A stretch of DNA of 64,000 nt from Erythrophleum ivorense (Eukaryota; Streptophyta; Magnoliopsida; Fabales; Fabaceae): assembly GCA_026724425.1 (NCBI GenBank), contig JAIUCV010000007.1, positions 23,524,605 through 23,588,604 on the forward strand, in the 5' to 3' direction. Positions 1 to 11,965 of this stretch are shown here, one piece after another (position 1 is the first letter of the stretch; every line of letters starts with the position of its first letter). A program made the translations under genes and the position numbers. The notes beneath the pieces were generated by a model. It saw only the letters and a program-made list of their open reading frames with translations. It did no database searches and had not been told where the DNA came from.

Positions 1-2047
1 ATTGTATGCTTGTGTGTATGTTTATATGTTTGAGACATGCCATTGGATGCTATGTTGCTATTTTGGTACCAATATGCTTTCTTGAATGTCTTTGAATGGT
101 GGAAATGGCTCATAAGGGTGAGGTAGTGCCAAAAGTCCCTTAATGTAAGTGAGGAGATGCCAAAAGTCTCATGGCATGAGTGAGACAAGGCCAAAAGTCC
201 CAAGAACCAAGAGTGAGGCAATCCAAAAGTCTTAGAAATAGGGTGAGGTCAAACCAAAAGTCCCTAGAGCTCATTCTTATGCTTGACATGAGTTTGTGAC
301 ACAAAAATGTGAAAGATGAATGCTTTATAGATTGATTGATTACATACTTGTACCTTTGACATGTTTTATGCCTTGAAAATGTGCTTAAATATGTGTATGA
401 GCTATTGAGATTCAATTAATCTCACCCCCTCCTTTCTCTCATCTCATATGATCTAGGTGGAGTTCAAGATCCAAAGGATGGAAGCCAAGGAGCTTAAATC
501 TCCATCTCTTAGTAAATCTTTCCATTTTTGATGTCCTATATGTCTAGAATGTCAAAGTAGATATGTAAATGTTATTTTTGAGCCATGACACTTTGAATAA
601 GTGTAAAACTATGTAAAGTTAGTGTATGTATCAAGAATAGAGTTTAATAAATAGAATTGTGTATTTTGACCACTTGGGAGCCCACTTGTGTATGTATGTT
701 TATGGAAGTGGCATGGTGAATTTGAGTTGCATGAGGATTCAGACCTTATGAGGGACTTATTTATGCTATATTTATGCTTTCTAAGTTGCTCAAATGTGTG
801 TGGAACAATGGATGACTCATTTGAACTAAATTTGCCTCTTGTTGGGGCCAAAATTACCATATTCTTGAGTTATAGCAAAGTCTGACCAAATGACCTCTTC
901 TTGACTTGAAAATTTGCATGCAACTAGATCTTGCCTAAATATTTTTAGGAAGCTAAAGATCAGGTCATTTGGAGGTCTATGGAATTTTCTATGATTTTTC
1001 AAAGTTGGTATCAGAATTTCAGATTTGCACCAGTACTGTTCATTTAGTCAGTTGTGAAATTGTATCATCCGAGGGGTAAACGTAGTCCAAAGGGTACAAA
1101 ATTTTATAGGTACAAGTTAGACATTCATAGTGACTTGTAGCAACTAAAAGCATCTCATTTGGAGGTCTAAGCTAAGAGATATGAATTTTTGAATTTCTAG
1201 AACAGTAACAATAGTGCAGCACGACCTGAATCACTGTTCCATTGAATTTTAGTGGCCAAATGTGCTTGCTCTGGTCTAAGTATATTTTTACCATAAATTT
1301 AACATTCATAGATTTCCAAATTGGTATCATTTTCATGGATTAGATTTTTGTGGAATTAATTAGACATTTTCAAAATTTATAGTAGACACTTTGCATCAGT
1401 ACCAGTAGCTATCCAAACCTTTGCCCTTTTTCTCATGTCAAACTCTTCCTGTGTTATGTTTCATGGCCTGGGCATATTTTTGGCATAAATTAGACATGTG
1501 TATCTTTCTATAATGACCAAGAATGTATGATTTCAAATTTTCTAGAATTAGTTATAAATTCTGAAACTTCATATTAGTAAATTGAACCAATGGCCTAGAT
1601 AGCAGTGGATTTTTGGATTTCAAATGTTCTCCCCTTAATGATTCATGAGCTGAAATTATTTTTACCATGGGTTAGACATCTAGAGCTTTCTGGAATAACA
1701 AAGTTTGTTGGGTTTCAATTTTTGTGGATTTAGTTATGAATTTTCGAAGTTGTGACAGAAAAACTGAGAATTTGGCCAAAAATAATAGTGTGAGTTTGAT
1801 GCTCCCCTTTTAATTCCACGAGTTGTGGGCCAACTTTGGTGATGCAAATGAGTTGTATGTATGTAATTAAATATGAGAATGTGATGTATGAGCTCATATG
1901 ATTCGCGTGACATTGAATAAAATTTTCATACGCGACGCAACGCGAAATAAGGCATTATTTTAATGCCATTTTCCATTCCCTTTTGTGCAATTCATCATGG
2001 AAAACTTAGAAATAATAGGAAGCAAGCTAGAAATATATAGTGTTACA
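1..2047 (+). mobile_element. 3' part of a long Tekay/Del-like LTR, inserted in a same-family LTR
   Basis: This stretch aligns by eye with the 3' two-thirds of the complete LTR at 52389-55820. It has the degenerate AAAAGTCC array, then a GATCTAGGTGGAGTTC-like block and the GGAAGCCAAGGAGC block, then long stretches with CATTTGGAGGTCTA motifs. It ends in GTGTTACA at 2047, the expected LTR terminus. The sequence right after it (from 2053) matches an earlier part of the same LTR family, so this copy appears to be inserted into another copy in the same orientation. Its start lies left of the window, so its TSD cannot be tested. All ORFs inside are short and unrelated to known proteins. Confidence 0.7.
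114..272 (+). repeat. Degenerate ~30-bp tandem array (AAAAGTCC type) in LTR
   Basis: About five to six imperfect units, each roughly GTGAGG plus 8-10 bases plus CCAAAAGTCC plus A-rich spacer. Matching arrays occur at 2445-2625, 9267-9482, 11800-11965, 38217-38402 and 54321-54510, in the same relative position of each LTR copy. Its role is unknown. Confidence 0.75.
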
Positions 2048-4078
2048 CAAAACCATGAATTCTCCCAGTTGCTTCATAAGGTCTTGTATGAAAGCATAAT
2101 GGAGCCATAGAACAAAATAGCCTCATATAGAGTGTGTATGATGCCAAGGCTTATTTCCATGAGTGATTTATGTCTCTATTAATGTGTATAGGTCAAGAGA
2201 ACCAAGGGCCACCTAATTGCAAGGCTTGGCCAAAAAAAGGGAAGAAGAATTTCAAGAGAAAGTATTGTGTTCTTACTTTAAGGTAACTTTATAACATCTC
2301 TTCCATGCATGGCTTGGATGTTTGCTTGTCTTTGAGTGCTTGTATGTAGTTTATGCCATGAGAAATATTTCTAACTATTGACCACATGCCATGGTACCAT
2401 ATTGATCTTGAAAATGTGTTTTATGAATATATTTTGGCTTGAATGGGTTTGGTTATGCCAAAAGTTTCTTAGCATAAGTGAAGATGAGCTAAAAGTCCTT
2501 AAAAATAGGTGAGACAGAGCCAAAAGTCTTAAGAAGAATGAAGGTTATTTAAAAGTCCCTTAAAAGTGGGGGAAGCAAATCCAAAAGCACCAAGAAAGAT
2601 AGGTAAGGCTAGATCAATGCCCTTGAGAGCTTATACTTGTTATGTATGAGTTTATGTACAAGGAAAATGCCTTATACATGTTCATTAGTTGTTTGAATAT
2701 CATGCATGCATTCTTTGACATATTTTAGCATCCATTATGTATGTTTCAAAGGATTAAGAGCTATTGGGATTCTTTGAATCTTACTCCTCCTCCTCACATG
2801 TGTCTAACCATGTCTAGGTAAGCAAAGTAGGGAAAGAACTGGAAGCCAACAAGCATGAGAAGTAGGATTATGACAACAAGATAGAGAAATAACTTGTTTA
2901 ATTATATTTTGACATCAAACTATGTAACTATGAGATGTATACATAAAGTAAACCCTTGAGCATATTCTAATGTATGTATAAATAATGTGTGTATCAATAT
3001 GGAAGTTAGATGAATGGGAATATGAGATTTTGCCACTCATTTACCATTATGTGACTTGATATTCTTGTGCATATATGGATGTGGCAAGGTGAGATTAAGC
3101 TCCATGAGGATTTAGATCATTTAGCATGCCTTTATGTATGGTGTTTATGCTTTTAAACTTACCTAAGTGGTTGTGGAAAGCCAAAAAGGCCATTTGGTTC
3201 CTTGAGATGCCATTTGAGACTTTAAAATTGACTAAATGGAGAGCTACACCAAAGTATAACCAAATAAATGATTTTTTTTGTATAATTTGGCCAACGAGTA
3301 GGTCTCATCTAAAGCTTTTCATGAAGTGAAAGATCACTCAATTTGGTGCTTTAGATAATTTATTATGATTTTTCAAAGTTGGCCAAATTATGCAGAAATG
3401 GTATGGTTACTGTTTATTTGGTCATTTGCCTTCTTTATGTTACATATGGGCCAAATGAAGTCCAATACTCATGAAATCTTACAAGAATAAACTAAACACC
3501 ATAATCTTTCCATAGCCACTAAGATCACCTCATTTGGAGTTCTGTAGAAGGAAATCTAAATTTGTGAAGTTGTATGATAGTATTAGTAATGTAACCTGAC
3601 CTGTGTTACTATTCTATCAATTTCTGATAGCTTAAGGCTAATGCATTGGATTGGAATTATTTTTACTCAAAATTAAACATCCACATCTTTTGAGAATAGC
3701 ACAGTTTGTTTGATTTTAATTTTTTTAAAATTAGTTATAAATTTTTAAAATTTATATCCAAAAACTGAAATTAGAACCTGAGAGCAAACTATAAGTGTTG
3801 TATGATGTAGCTTCAGACCCAAAATGAATGAGGTCGATTATGATGTGTATGACTTGTATGAATGTGTTATGACTAGAAAATGATGTTGATAACTTCACAT
3901 GGTCCATGGAGCATAAAATGAGAAAATGGAACCTTACGTAACACAAATAATCTCATTAAAATAATGCCTTTCATGAGAAATGCTTGCTTCTCTATATGAT
4001 TATACTGCAATCCATATGAAATGCATTGGGATTGATAATAAGACCATGGTAAAATAGCTAAGAGGTTAAGGTATTACA
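2048..4078 (+). mobile_element. 3' part of a second long Tekay/Del-like LTR, with PBS-like sequence after it
   Basis: From 2053 the sequence matches, as reverse complement, the 12180-12360 stretch of the minus-strand copy (CCATGAATTC, TCTTGTATG and the CCACCTAATT block). It continues through an AAAAGTCC array and the GGATGTGGCAAGGTGAGA block to GGTATTACA at 4078. The next bases (4079-4105) resemble the post-LTR sequence of the better copy at 55821-55850, including a decayed primer-binding site. This looks like a 5' LTR whose internal region has mostly decayed or been lost. The 5' half of the LTR lies beyond the nested insertion, outside the window. Confidence 0.65.
2445..2625 (+). repeat. Degenerate ~30-bp tandem array (AAAAGTCC type) in LTR
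   Basis: About six units with AAAAGTCC, AAAAGTCTT or AAAAGTTTC cores, spaced about 28-32 bases and separated by GTGAGR-type blocks. Same family as the array at 114-272. Confidence 0.7.
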
Positions 4079-4310
4079 TTTATTAGAATCAAAGCAAAGT
4101 TCCAGGCCTTTTAAGGATGTTTATGGCTTAAAGATGTGGCGATAAGACTATAAAAGGCTTGTATAGTTATGAAAAGCTTGTGTAAAGGCTATGTAAAGGA
4201 TGTTTATGCTTATACTGATCATTTGAAGCTGGTGTAGAAAGGCATTAGAAGAAAAGAACAATACATTAGGTGGCACTTCCTTGACTATGGCTGGTTCAAG
4301 TTGAATATTG

Positions 4311-4625
4311 CACCTTGGATCCTGTATAGTTATGTTGTGATTGTAAAGGATTTAGCCATTGAAAAATGGGGGGTTTTTTTAAGTTTTAGGTTCCAAATTA
4401 TAGTTTGAAGATAACAATTAGAATTGGAGATCAAAATTTGTAACTATGAGAAAATATTATACCTTAAAGTATAATTTGTCCTCATAATTATAATTTTTGA
4501 CCTTTCAGTTCTATTTTCATCTTCAAACTTACAATTTAAGGCCTAAAACTAAAAGAAGAAAAACCCCATTTTAGGGTGATTGTACTTTTTACAGTCACAA
4601 AAGTGACTATAAAGGATCCATCATC
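4311..4625. mobile_element. Foldback MITE with 9-bp TSD (Mutator-like)
   Basis: The left half (about 4316-4470) is the imperfect reverse complement of the right half (about 4471-4620). TGGATCC...TATAG near the left end pairs with CTATAAAGGATCCA at the right end, and AAAATGGGG near 4363 pairs with CCCCATTTT near 4564. The transcript would form one long hairpin with arms of about 150 bases and almost no loop. The 9-bp direct repeat TGAATATTG flanks it (4302-4310 and 4626-4634). Long terminal inverted repeats with a 9-bp TSD are known from Mutator-like elements. It has no coding capacity. The exact ends rest on the TSD. Confidence 0.75.
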
Positions 4626-4634
4626 TGAATATTG

Positions 4635-4806
4635 ATAACTCTTGTTGTTAATTGAACCTTTCCATAGGTTGCATGTGATGGTGCTATTAGAGATGCCATT
4701 GGAAAATTAGAGGGTGGATTGTGTCATTTTCTAGGTGATAAATTCCATATATGTATAAAATTTTATAAGACTTATTAAGTAAATTTAATGACAATCAATT
4801 TAATAC

Positions 4807-4872
<66 letters not shown>

Positions 4873-5780
4873 GGTTAATTTGTTATCAGGACCAGTTATT
4901 CAAACTTACATGATTTTTTTAAAAAAAAATTATAATATTGGTTTTTTATTTTATAAATGAGCTAACTTGCCAAAAGATTCAATTCTTATTTTTGGCTTGA
5001 TCGATAAATCTTAAGGATAACTTTTGAGCTAGAACTGAAAGGGTTAATGCTGTCCAAATTCAAATTATAATATATCAAATTAAAGATATACATGTCTAGT
5101 TTCCAATGCTTCAAATTGTTAATCAATTGGATTGTTGTTGAGGAATTTATAATCAAATAACTTATCCATGTTCTAGAAAACTATTAGATCTAAAAAGTAT
5201 CTTTTGAAACTAAACACATAATTCAAACCCAATCATGATAAGCCCATGAGCCAAGTTAAATTAGAGCTCTATGACCTATCATAAAGTTTGGTTATTAACA
5301 TGCTATTCTTGTTCCAACTACCATTGCATCCTAGTTTGGTCCTCATAAACCCCCGGCATTGGTAGAAGTGATCATGGTTAAGCCATGTTGGGTTTGTGCT
5401 CAATTTGGTTTTGCACCAGGCCTCTTTCTTCTAAGTTTAGTGGCCAACCCACCTTGGGTTAGCCCAATATGTCATAAAGGGCGAGTTGGTTTGATTGGAC
5501 TATTTTTTCTTTTTTAGTAAAAATTAAAAAAGGCCTAAAAACTAAAGTTTTCATATAAGTCCTTATAAATAATTCTTTTAGTATATATATATATATATAC
5601 AATCGGGTTGGATAAAACCAGCTAGTATGATTAGCTCAGTACTTGACCTAGCCTAGTCCAATCAATTTTTTTCTTTTTGCCTGGCCCAACTTAGTCTAAT
5701 ATAATTGAGCTAGCTAAGCTGTCAGGCATTTTGTGTAGCCTTAAGCATTGGTGCCTATTATATACACCTAACTTTGCCAT
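4635..5780. other. Non-coding stretch, no gene seen
   Basis: No ORF above background in either strand. It holds a (TTA)n tract at 4807-4872 and an (AT)n tract near 5581-5600. The rest is AT-rich sequence that I do not recognise. It may be decayed retroelement internal DNA downstream of the LTR that ends at 4078. Confidence 0.5.
4807..4872. repeat. (TTA)n microsatellite
   Basis: Perfect TTA repeats, about 22 units. Likely polymorphic in length. Confidence 0.95.
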
Positions 5781-5859
5781 TATTTTGAGTTATGAAGAAT
5801 TAGAAGGTGGAAGCAAGGTTTTGGCCAAATGGAGAAAAGCTCTTTGATGGTGTCTGTGA

Positions 5860-6743
5860 TATTTGGCTTTTTAACTGAACTAGAACTGATATGTTAATGA
5901 AAGAGGATTCTAAAGTAAAATGAATTAAGGTCAATTAAAAGTAGGATATTAATTAGAATATCAAGAAATAGAATTATGAAATCATTTACAGTGCATAAAT
6001 AGAGTTAAAGTGGCTAAATAGTGTAAAGTAGCACATTAGTAGTATAATCATAATTTTGAGCAAAATTTTTTAAACTAAAAAAATGAATTTTAAATGTCAA
6101 AATTAAATTTATTAAGGTTTTTAGAGGTCCCAAAAATCATAGGGACCGTCATAATTAGTTTAGACCCTCATGATATGTAAAATGAGACAAATAGTGCTAT
6201 GATTGTAAGCGGAGCTATTTTTACTATTTTAAATCATTTAAGTCCTAAAAATAATGTTTTTATGTGGAAAAACACTTAAAATTATGTAGGAAGCAGTTTG
6301 ATTTTGAAAAAAATTGAAAAATGAGTTTGAAAAGAGCAAATTTGCCACTATAAGCAAAATGGTCATTTTAAAAAATTATAAAAGAGGCTTATTAAGGAAG
6401 CTTTACCTTATTATCTTCTACCACATTCTACTTTCATCCTTGGGAAGCCATTAATGGCATCTTAAGATAAGGAGGAGAGAGAGAGAAATTTTCAACTCTA
6501 ATTTAGGCAAGTAAACAGCCTCAATTTACCTCACACCAGTTAGAAAAATTAATCTACTTTCTAAAAGCTTTCTAATAGAAGTTTTCTTTTCATAAAAATT
6601 TGAAGTTTGGATCTGACCCAATACAAAAAGAAGCTCTTTTCAAGAAACTGTTATATGAAAATCAGTTTACACAAAGAGTGCTCCGCATTAAAATAAGTTT
6701 CTAGCTAAAACACTTGAAAAATTTTGAGTTTCTTGGCCTTATA
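5860..6743 (+). mobile_element. Left half of an outer Tekay/Del-like LTR, split by a nested solo LTR
   Basis: It aligns with 52480 onward of the complete LTR: an AACTGAACTAGAACTG-like start, then AAAATGAATTAAGG, then TTTATTAAGGTTTT followed by AGAGGTC. It stops at 6743, where TTATA is the target-site duplication of the minus-strand solo LTR at 6744-13832. The other half resumes at 13833. The precise LTR start (about 5780-5800) is not visible as a clean TGTAA terminus. Confidence 0.65.
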
Positions 6744-7687
6744 TATAATACCTTAGCTCACTATCCTTAAAACCATATTACAAGGCTCATTGTTACATAT
6801 TTTTGGAAAAGTAGCATGTTTAATAGTGGAAAATTGCATAATGGAAATCTCAATTAATTCATTTTATACTTTTATGGACCATGTGAGCTCATCAATATCA
6901 ATTTCCATCCATATCATATTCATACAAGTTAAAAACATCAAATTTCATCTCATACACCTCAGGTTTGGAACCATGCATCAAAAGAACAAGAATTTGCTCT
7001 CGAGTTTGTTGTTATAGATTTCTAATATGAATTTTGGAAGTTCATAAATAATTTTAGAAAAATTGAAATCACGCACATGATAGCTTTCTAGAAAGGTCTA
7101 GATATTACCTAATAATAAAAATAGTTCTAGACTAAGAAAACACCATCTGAACTACAAAAAAAAATAGAATAGTACCAGAGGTATCTACTGCATCTTAATA
7201 CTAACTATAAATTTCAAAATTTTGGTCCTCTCTCTATTGAACTCCAAATGAGGTGATCTTGGTGGGTATAGAAAGATTATAATGTCTCATTTATGCTTGT
7301 AAAATTTCATAAGTATTGGACTTCATTTGACCCATGAGTGACATAGAAAAGCAAGCTGACCATATGAACAGTACTTATATCATTTCTACATAATTTAGCC
7401 AATTTTAAAAAATTATAATAAATTTTTTAGAGCTCTAAATTGAGTGTTCTTTGGTCTATAAAAAGATCTAGATAAGATCTATTTTCTGGCCAAATTTCAT
7501 GTAAAAATTCATTCATTTGGTCACACTTTGGTTCAACTCAAGATTTGGTCAAATTTAAAGTCCATAATGGGTTCAACCTGTCTCAAATGACCTTTTTATA
7601 ATTCCATGGCCATTTGGGACATCCAAAAGTACAATTACAACCTAGAAAAGCAATCCAAATGGTTCAAATTATCATGGGGCTCTTTCT

Positions 7688-10600
7688 TGTAATACCATAC
7701 TCTCTTTATCTCTATATTCACACATTTAAGCCCAATTTCACATGGTGCCAAAGAAAATGAATAAAAATAATAGTATTTTTTTACATTGCATAATCTTTTA
7801 AAATTTATACTTCACCTTGTAGATCTTGTGGACCCATCAATAGCATTCTCTACTTATTTTTCATTCATACAATTTATACATATCATAAAACAACCCATGA
7901 ACCACGAATTTGAAGCAAAAAATCAAAAAAATTGCAATTTGCTCGTGGGTCCAGAATTCATATTTTTGGCACCAATTTTGAAAAATCATAATTAATTCTA
8001 AAAAAATAAAAATTAAACAAATGATAAGTTTCTTGAAAGCTCTAGATGTCACCTATAGGGTAAAAATCATTTCAGGCCATGAAAACCTAGTTGGACCATG
8101 ATTGATATCAGAAAAGCTCAAAAGGTTTGGCTGCTCAAGTTTGTTATCATAGGTTACTGATATAAATTCAAAAATTCATAACTAATCTTAGAAAAATCAA
8201 AACTCAGTAAACCATACCATTTTAGAAAAATATGAATATTAACTTGAGAAGAAAAATAAGTCTAGATCGAAACAAAAGCAATCAAGCTATAAAAATTGAT
8301 AGAATAATAATGGAGGTCTGACTGCATCCCTGATACTGATATGAAACTTCAAAAGTTTGTTTCTACCTCAATATAAATCCAAATGAGGTGTTCTCAAGTG
8401 CTAAAGAAATTTTATCATGTCTAATTTATTCTTGTAAAATTTCATAGCTATTGAATATCATTTGACTCACGAGTGACAAAAGCAAAGATTCTGACCATTT
8501 GTACAATACCCAGGCCAAATCTATCAAAAATTGCTAACTTTGAAAATTCACAAAAAATTCTCTACAGCTCCAAATAATGTACACTATATCTTTTCAAAAA
8601 TCTCTCGACAAGACCTATATGCACGCCAAATTTCAGGCCAAGAAAAGCTAATTTTGTCAGATCTTGAGATAGCTCAAAAAATTGGCAAATTTGGCACCAT
8701 ATGTGGTTCAAAGTTGGTCCAAATGGCTTCCTAATTTCTCTATCACCTCTTGGGCACGTTTTAAAGTATAAAAATGTCATGTGTGAGCTTTCTAAATGGT
8801 CTAAATTATCATGCATCATAATCTTACTATGCCACATGCAAGAATACATAACTAAGAATGAGCTACTAAGTACCCAAAACATAATTTCTCATTGAATTGG
8901 TTCCAATTTCAATTCCTACACTACACATGCATACTTTTGCATTTGCTCATATGGTCATATCTCAAAAATAATATGTACATACATACTTTGACATTCAACT
9001 ACATCAAAACTATACAAATGTCAAAAGATAATCTATCAAGCTCCTTGGCTTCCATCTTTAACTTTATAAGCTTCACCTAGACATGGTGAGATGGGAGAAG
9101 GAAGTAGGTGAGATTCAAAGAATCTTAATAGCTCAAACATCCTTTTCAAGCAAGCAAATGGGTATATATTCATGTCACAAGATACAAGCATGTTATACAC
9201 ATCTTCAATAAGTGTTACATTCACAATTTCCATGCCATAATAACACATTAAAACTAAAAACAAGCTTAAGGGACTTTTGGTATAGTTTCACCCTATTCTT
9301 AGGACTTTTAGCTTAACTTCACCCTATTGTTGAGACTTTTGGTTTAGCCTCACCCTTGATCTAAGGACTTTTGACTTGTTCTCACTCATCAATGAGACTT
9401 TTAGCTTTGTCTCACCCATTCCTAAGAACTTTTGGTTTCACCTCACCTATCCCAAGAGATTTTTGGCACAACCTCACCCATAAAGCATAATTTTACAATT
9501 AAATGCCAATCAAAAAACACAATGGTACCATAGTAGTCAAATAATAGCATATGAAATTTCTTAAGATTCAAACACATATACATGCATCAAATGACATTCA
9601 CACAACCATATTGCACACAAGAAAGGCATGGAGAGCTACCTTGGCAATTAAACACAATTCTTCCTTTTTGATTTCTCTTTTTCCCTTCTCAGTCTCACAC
9701 CCACAAATAGATAGAGCTTGATTTCTTTGGCCTAGACACAATAAATAGTATCTAATCACATTCTTGAAGCAAGCCATGGCATCACATACATATTAAAGAA
9801 GCATACTTTAATCTGTGGTTCCATTTTTGTTCCATAAAAGGCCTAATGAAGCAACTACTATAATTCAAGTTCTTGGTTCCATTTCCTTCTCATTTCTAAG
9901 CCTCTTGGTTTCATTTAGACTCCTTGAGGTTATCACAAACTCATTTCTAAGAGTCTAAATACAAGTTGCTTCTTAAGGCTACATTATGGAACCTACTGTC
10001 TCATCTCCCAATTTATAACTTATAAATTTTTTTCCTAAGGGTTCCTTCCATCTTTTTCCATCACATGAAGTTCTAAACCAAGTTTAGAACAAATTAAAAC
10101 ACTCCCTAGCCTTACCAAGAGCTCTAGGCTGAGACACTTACATGGTTTGGTGCCCAAAGGATTATAATTTTTCATTGAAGGAAGAGGCACTTAGGAGGCT
10201 TTCTAGGGGTTTTAGAAACTCAAACAAACACTCACATAGGCTAAGGAATTCATGGATCAAAACAAAATTTACAATATGTTCAAGGATCCCTATCTTCCCA
10301 TTCTTGAAATTCACTAGCTTTTCTTCCATTTTCTTTTCATCTTTTAGGTTTCCATAGCCTAATTCAATGGTTTTTTTGCTTGTTTTAGGTCAGAATTTCC
10401 CTCCCCCTACAAGCTCTCCTCTTGACCAAAACACACATATAAGGGAAGCAAGAAGAGAAAAGTAAGAAAGGAGTGGAACTACCTTGAATCCAAACTTTCT
10501 TCAAGAGCTTATTTCTTTGCCTTAGCCTCCTCTTTGAATTTCTAATCTTTCTCCTCTGAACCAAGCTCAAAATAGAACCAAATGAATGACCAAAACCATA

Positions 10601-11340
10601 GGAAGAGAGCTTCAGAGAAAGATAACAACATTAAAGAAGGAAAAGTCATGAAAATCTTCCATTTCCTCACCTTTCTCATTGCTCTTTCTTCCTCCTTGGA
10701 GCCTCTCTTAGTGCGTCTCACTTGGGTAGAGCCTCTCTCTATTTTGGACAGAATGAGTCAATTAAGGAAGGTAAGGAGGTGGGACGCCTAGCTTATAGAA
10801 TAATCAAGAAAGAAATTGTTCACAAAATGACATTTTATGTCTTGTGTGCATGGCATTTTTGTTTTAGATTCATTTTAGCTCCTTTTTGAGAATTGTCTTT
10901 TCCATCACAAAATTTAGATCCTTAAACTTATAAAATGGCTTTGGAAGAACCTAATTTGGATTTGAAACCTTCCCAAATGAACTGGTCAAAATTTAGGTCA
11001 ATTGACGTTCAAACGCATACAACGGAAGGGTTTTAACTGTCTTGAGACTTTCTATAGTTTTTAGGGCCTTTGAGAACTCTAGAAAGCTTAAATTTTTCAT
11101 TTGAAAAGCCCTCCTGTGAGTTGTCCAAAAGTTACTTATATTTACAAAAATGCCACTATACTTTCGACAATTTTATTGAACCACTTTGGTTCCGATTTTT
11201 GAGCAACTTCAGACTCAAACCCTTATTTTCCATTATCTAAAATTTTATTCTAATTTTATTTGGCCTTAAATCTTTCATCTCCAGGGACTTACTTTTATAC
11301 ATACTCAATTCTGACGTTTAATGGAAAACTAGACATTACA
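7688..11340 (-). mobile_element. Complete solo LTR nested in the 6744-13832 LTR
   Basis: On the minus strand it runs from TGTAATGTCT (starting at 11340) to GGTATTACA (ending at 7688), 3653 bases. The 5-bp target-site duplication TTTCT is present on both sides (7683-7687 and 11341-11345). The host LTR sequence is continuous across the insertion: GGCAAGGTGAGAAA before it joins AGAAAGAGCCCCATG after it, matching GGCAAGGTGAGATTAAGCTC at about 3083 in another copy. Both TSDs are perfect, so this is probably among the younger events here. Confidence 0.85.
9267..9482 (-). repeat. Degenerate ~30-bp tandem array (AAAAGTCC type) in solo LTR
   Basis: On the plus strand it appears as GGGACTTTTGG, AGGACTTTTAG, GAGACTTTTGG and similar cores separated by CTCACCC blocks, about seven units. 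It is the inverted counterpart of the 114-272 array. Confidence 0.75.
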
Positions 11341-11799
11341 TTTCTCACCTTGCCACTTGCATTTGTACACATAATCATTAAGGCACATGGATGGCAAAAA
11401 TCCCTATAAACATACATTTGGTTCCAATTTTTATTTATACATGATATTCATATACTTTTATACATGTTCAATGGTTTACATGTCATAAACTACTCATACA
11501 TATATACTTTGACATTACATTATATTAGAAATGATTCTATTGTTAAAGTGTTGCATATCATGCTCCTTGGCTTCCATTTTTGCTTCCTTGAGCTTCACTT
11601 AGACATGCTTAGATAGAAAATGGGGAAGAGTGAGATTCAAAAAATCTCAATAGCTCTTTACCTTTTCAAACATACATATATGATACTTTCACATGTCAAA
11701 GAATGCATGTATGACATTTAGGCTACTAGTGAACATACACGAAACATTTTCCTTGTCATAGAAACTCATACATATCATACATAAGCTCTCAAGGGCATT

Positions 11800-11965
11800 G
11801 GTTTAGCTTTACCCATTTTCTTTGGGACTTTTGAATTTGTCTCACCCATTTTCAAGGGACTTTTGACTTATCCTTACTCTTTTTGAGATTTTTAGCTTTG
11901 TCTCACTTATTCCTAAGGACTTTTGGCTCATCCTCACCCATGCTAAAGGACTTTTGGCATAACCA
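11800..11965 (-). repeat. Degenerate ~30-bp tandem array (AAAAGTCC type) in LTR
   Basis: Five to six units with GGACTTTTG cores and CTCACYC spacers on the plus strand. It belongs to the interrupted solo LTR 6744-13832. Confidence 0.75.

Noticed and set aside
114..272. CRISPR-like spaced repeats
   Set aside because: The units are degenerate, spacers are partly repeated too, and the context is a plant LTR.
8531..9263. Cluster of 60-106-aa ORFs on both strands
   Set aside because: They lie within the solo LTR 7688-11340, which is non-coding in this family, and are not conserved in other copies.
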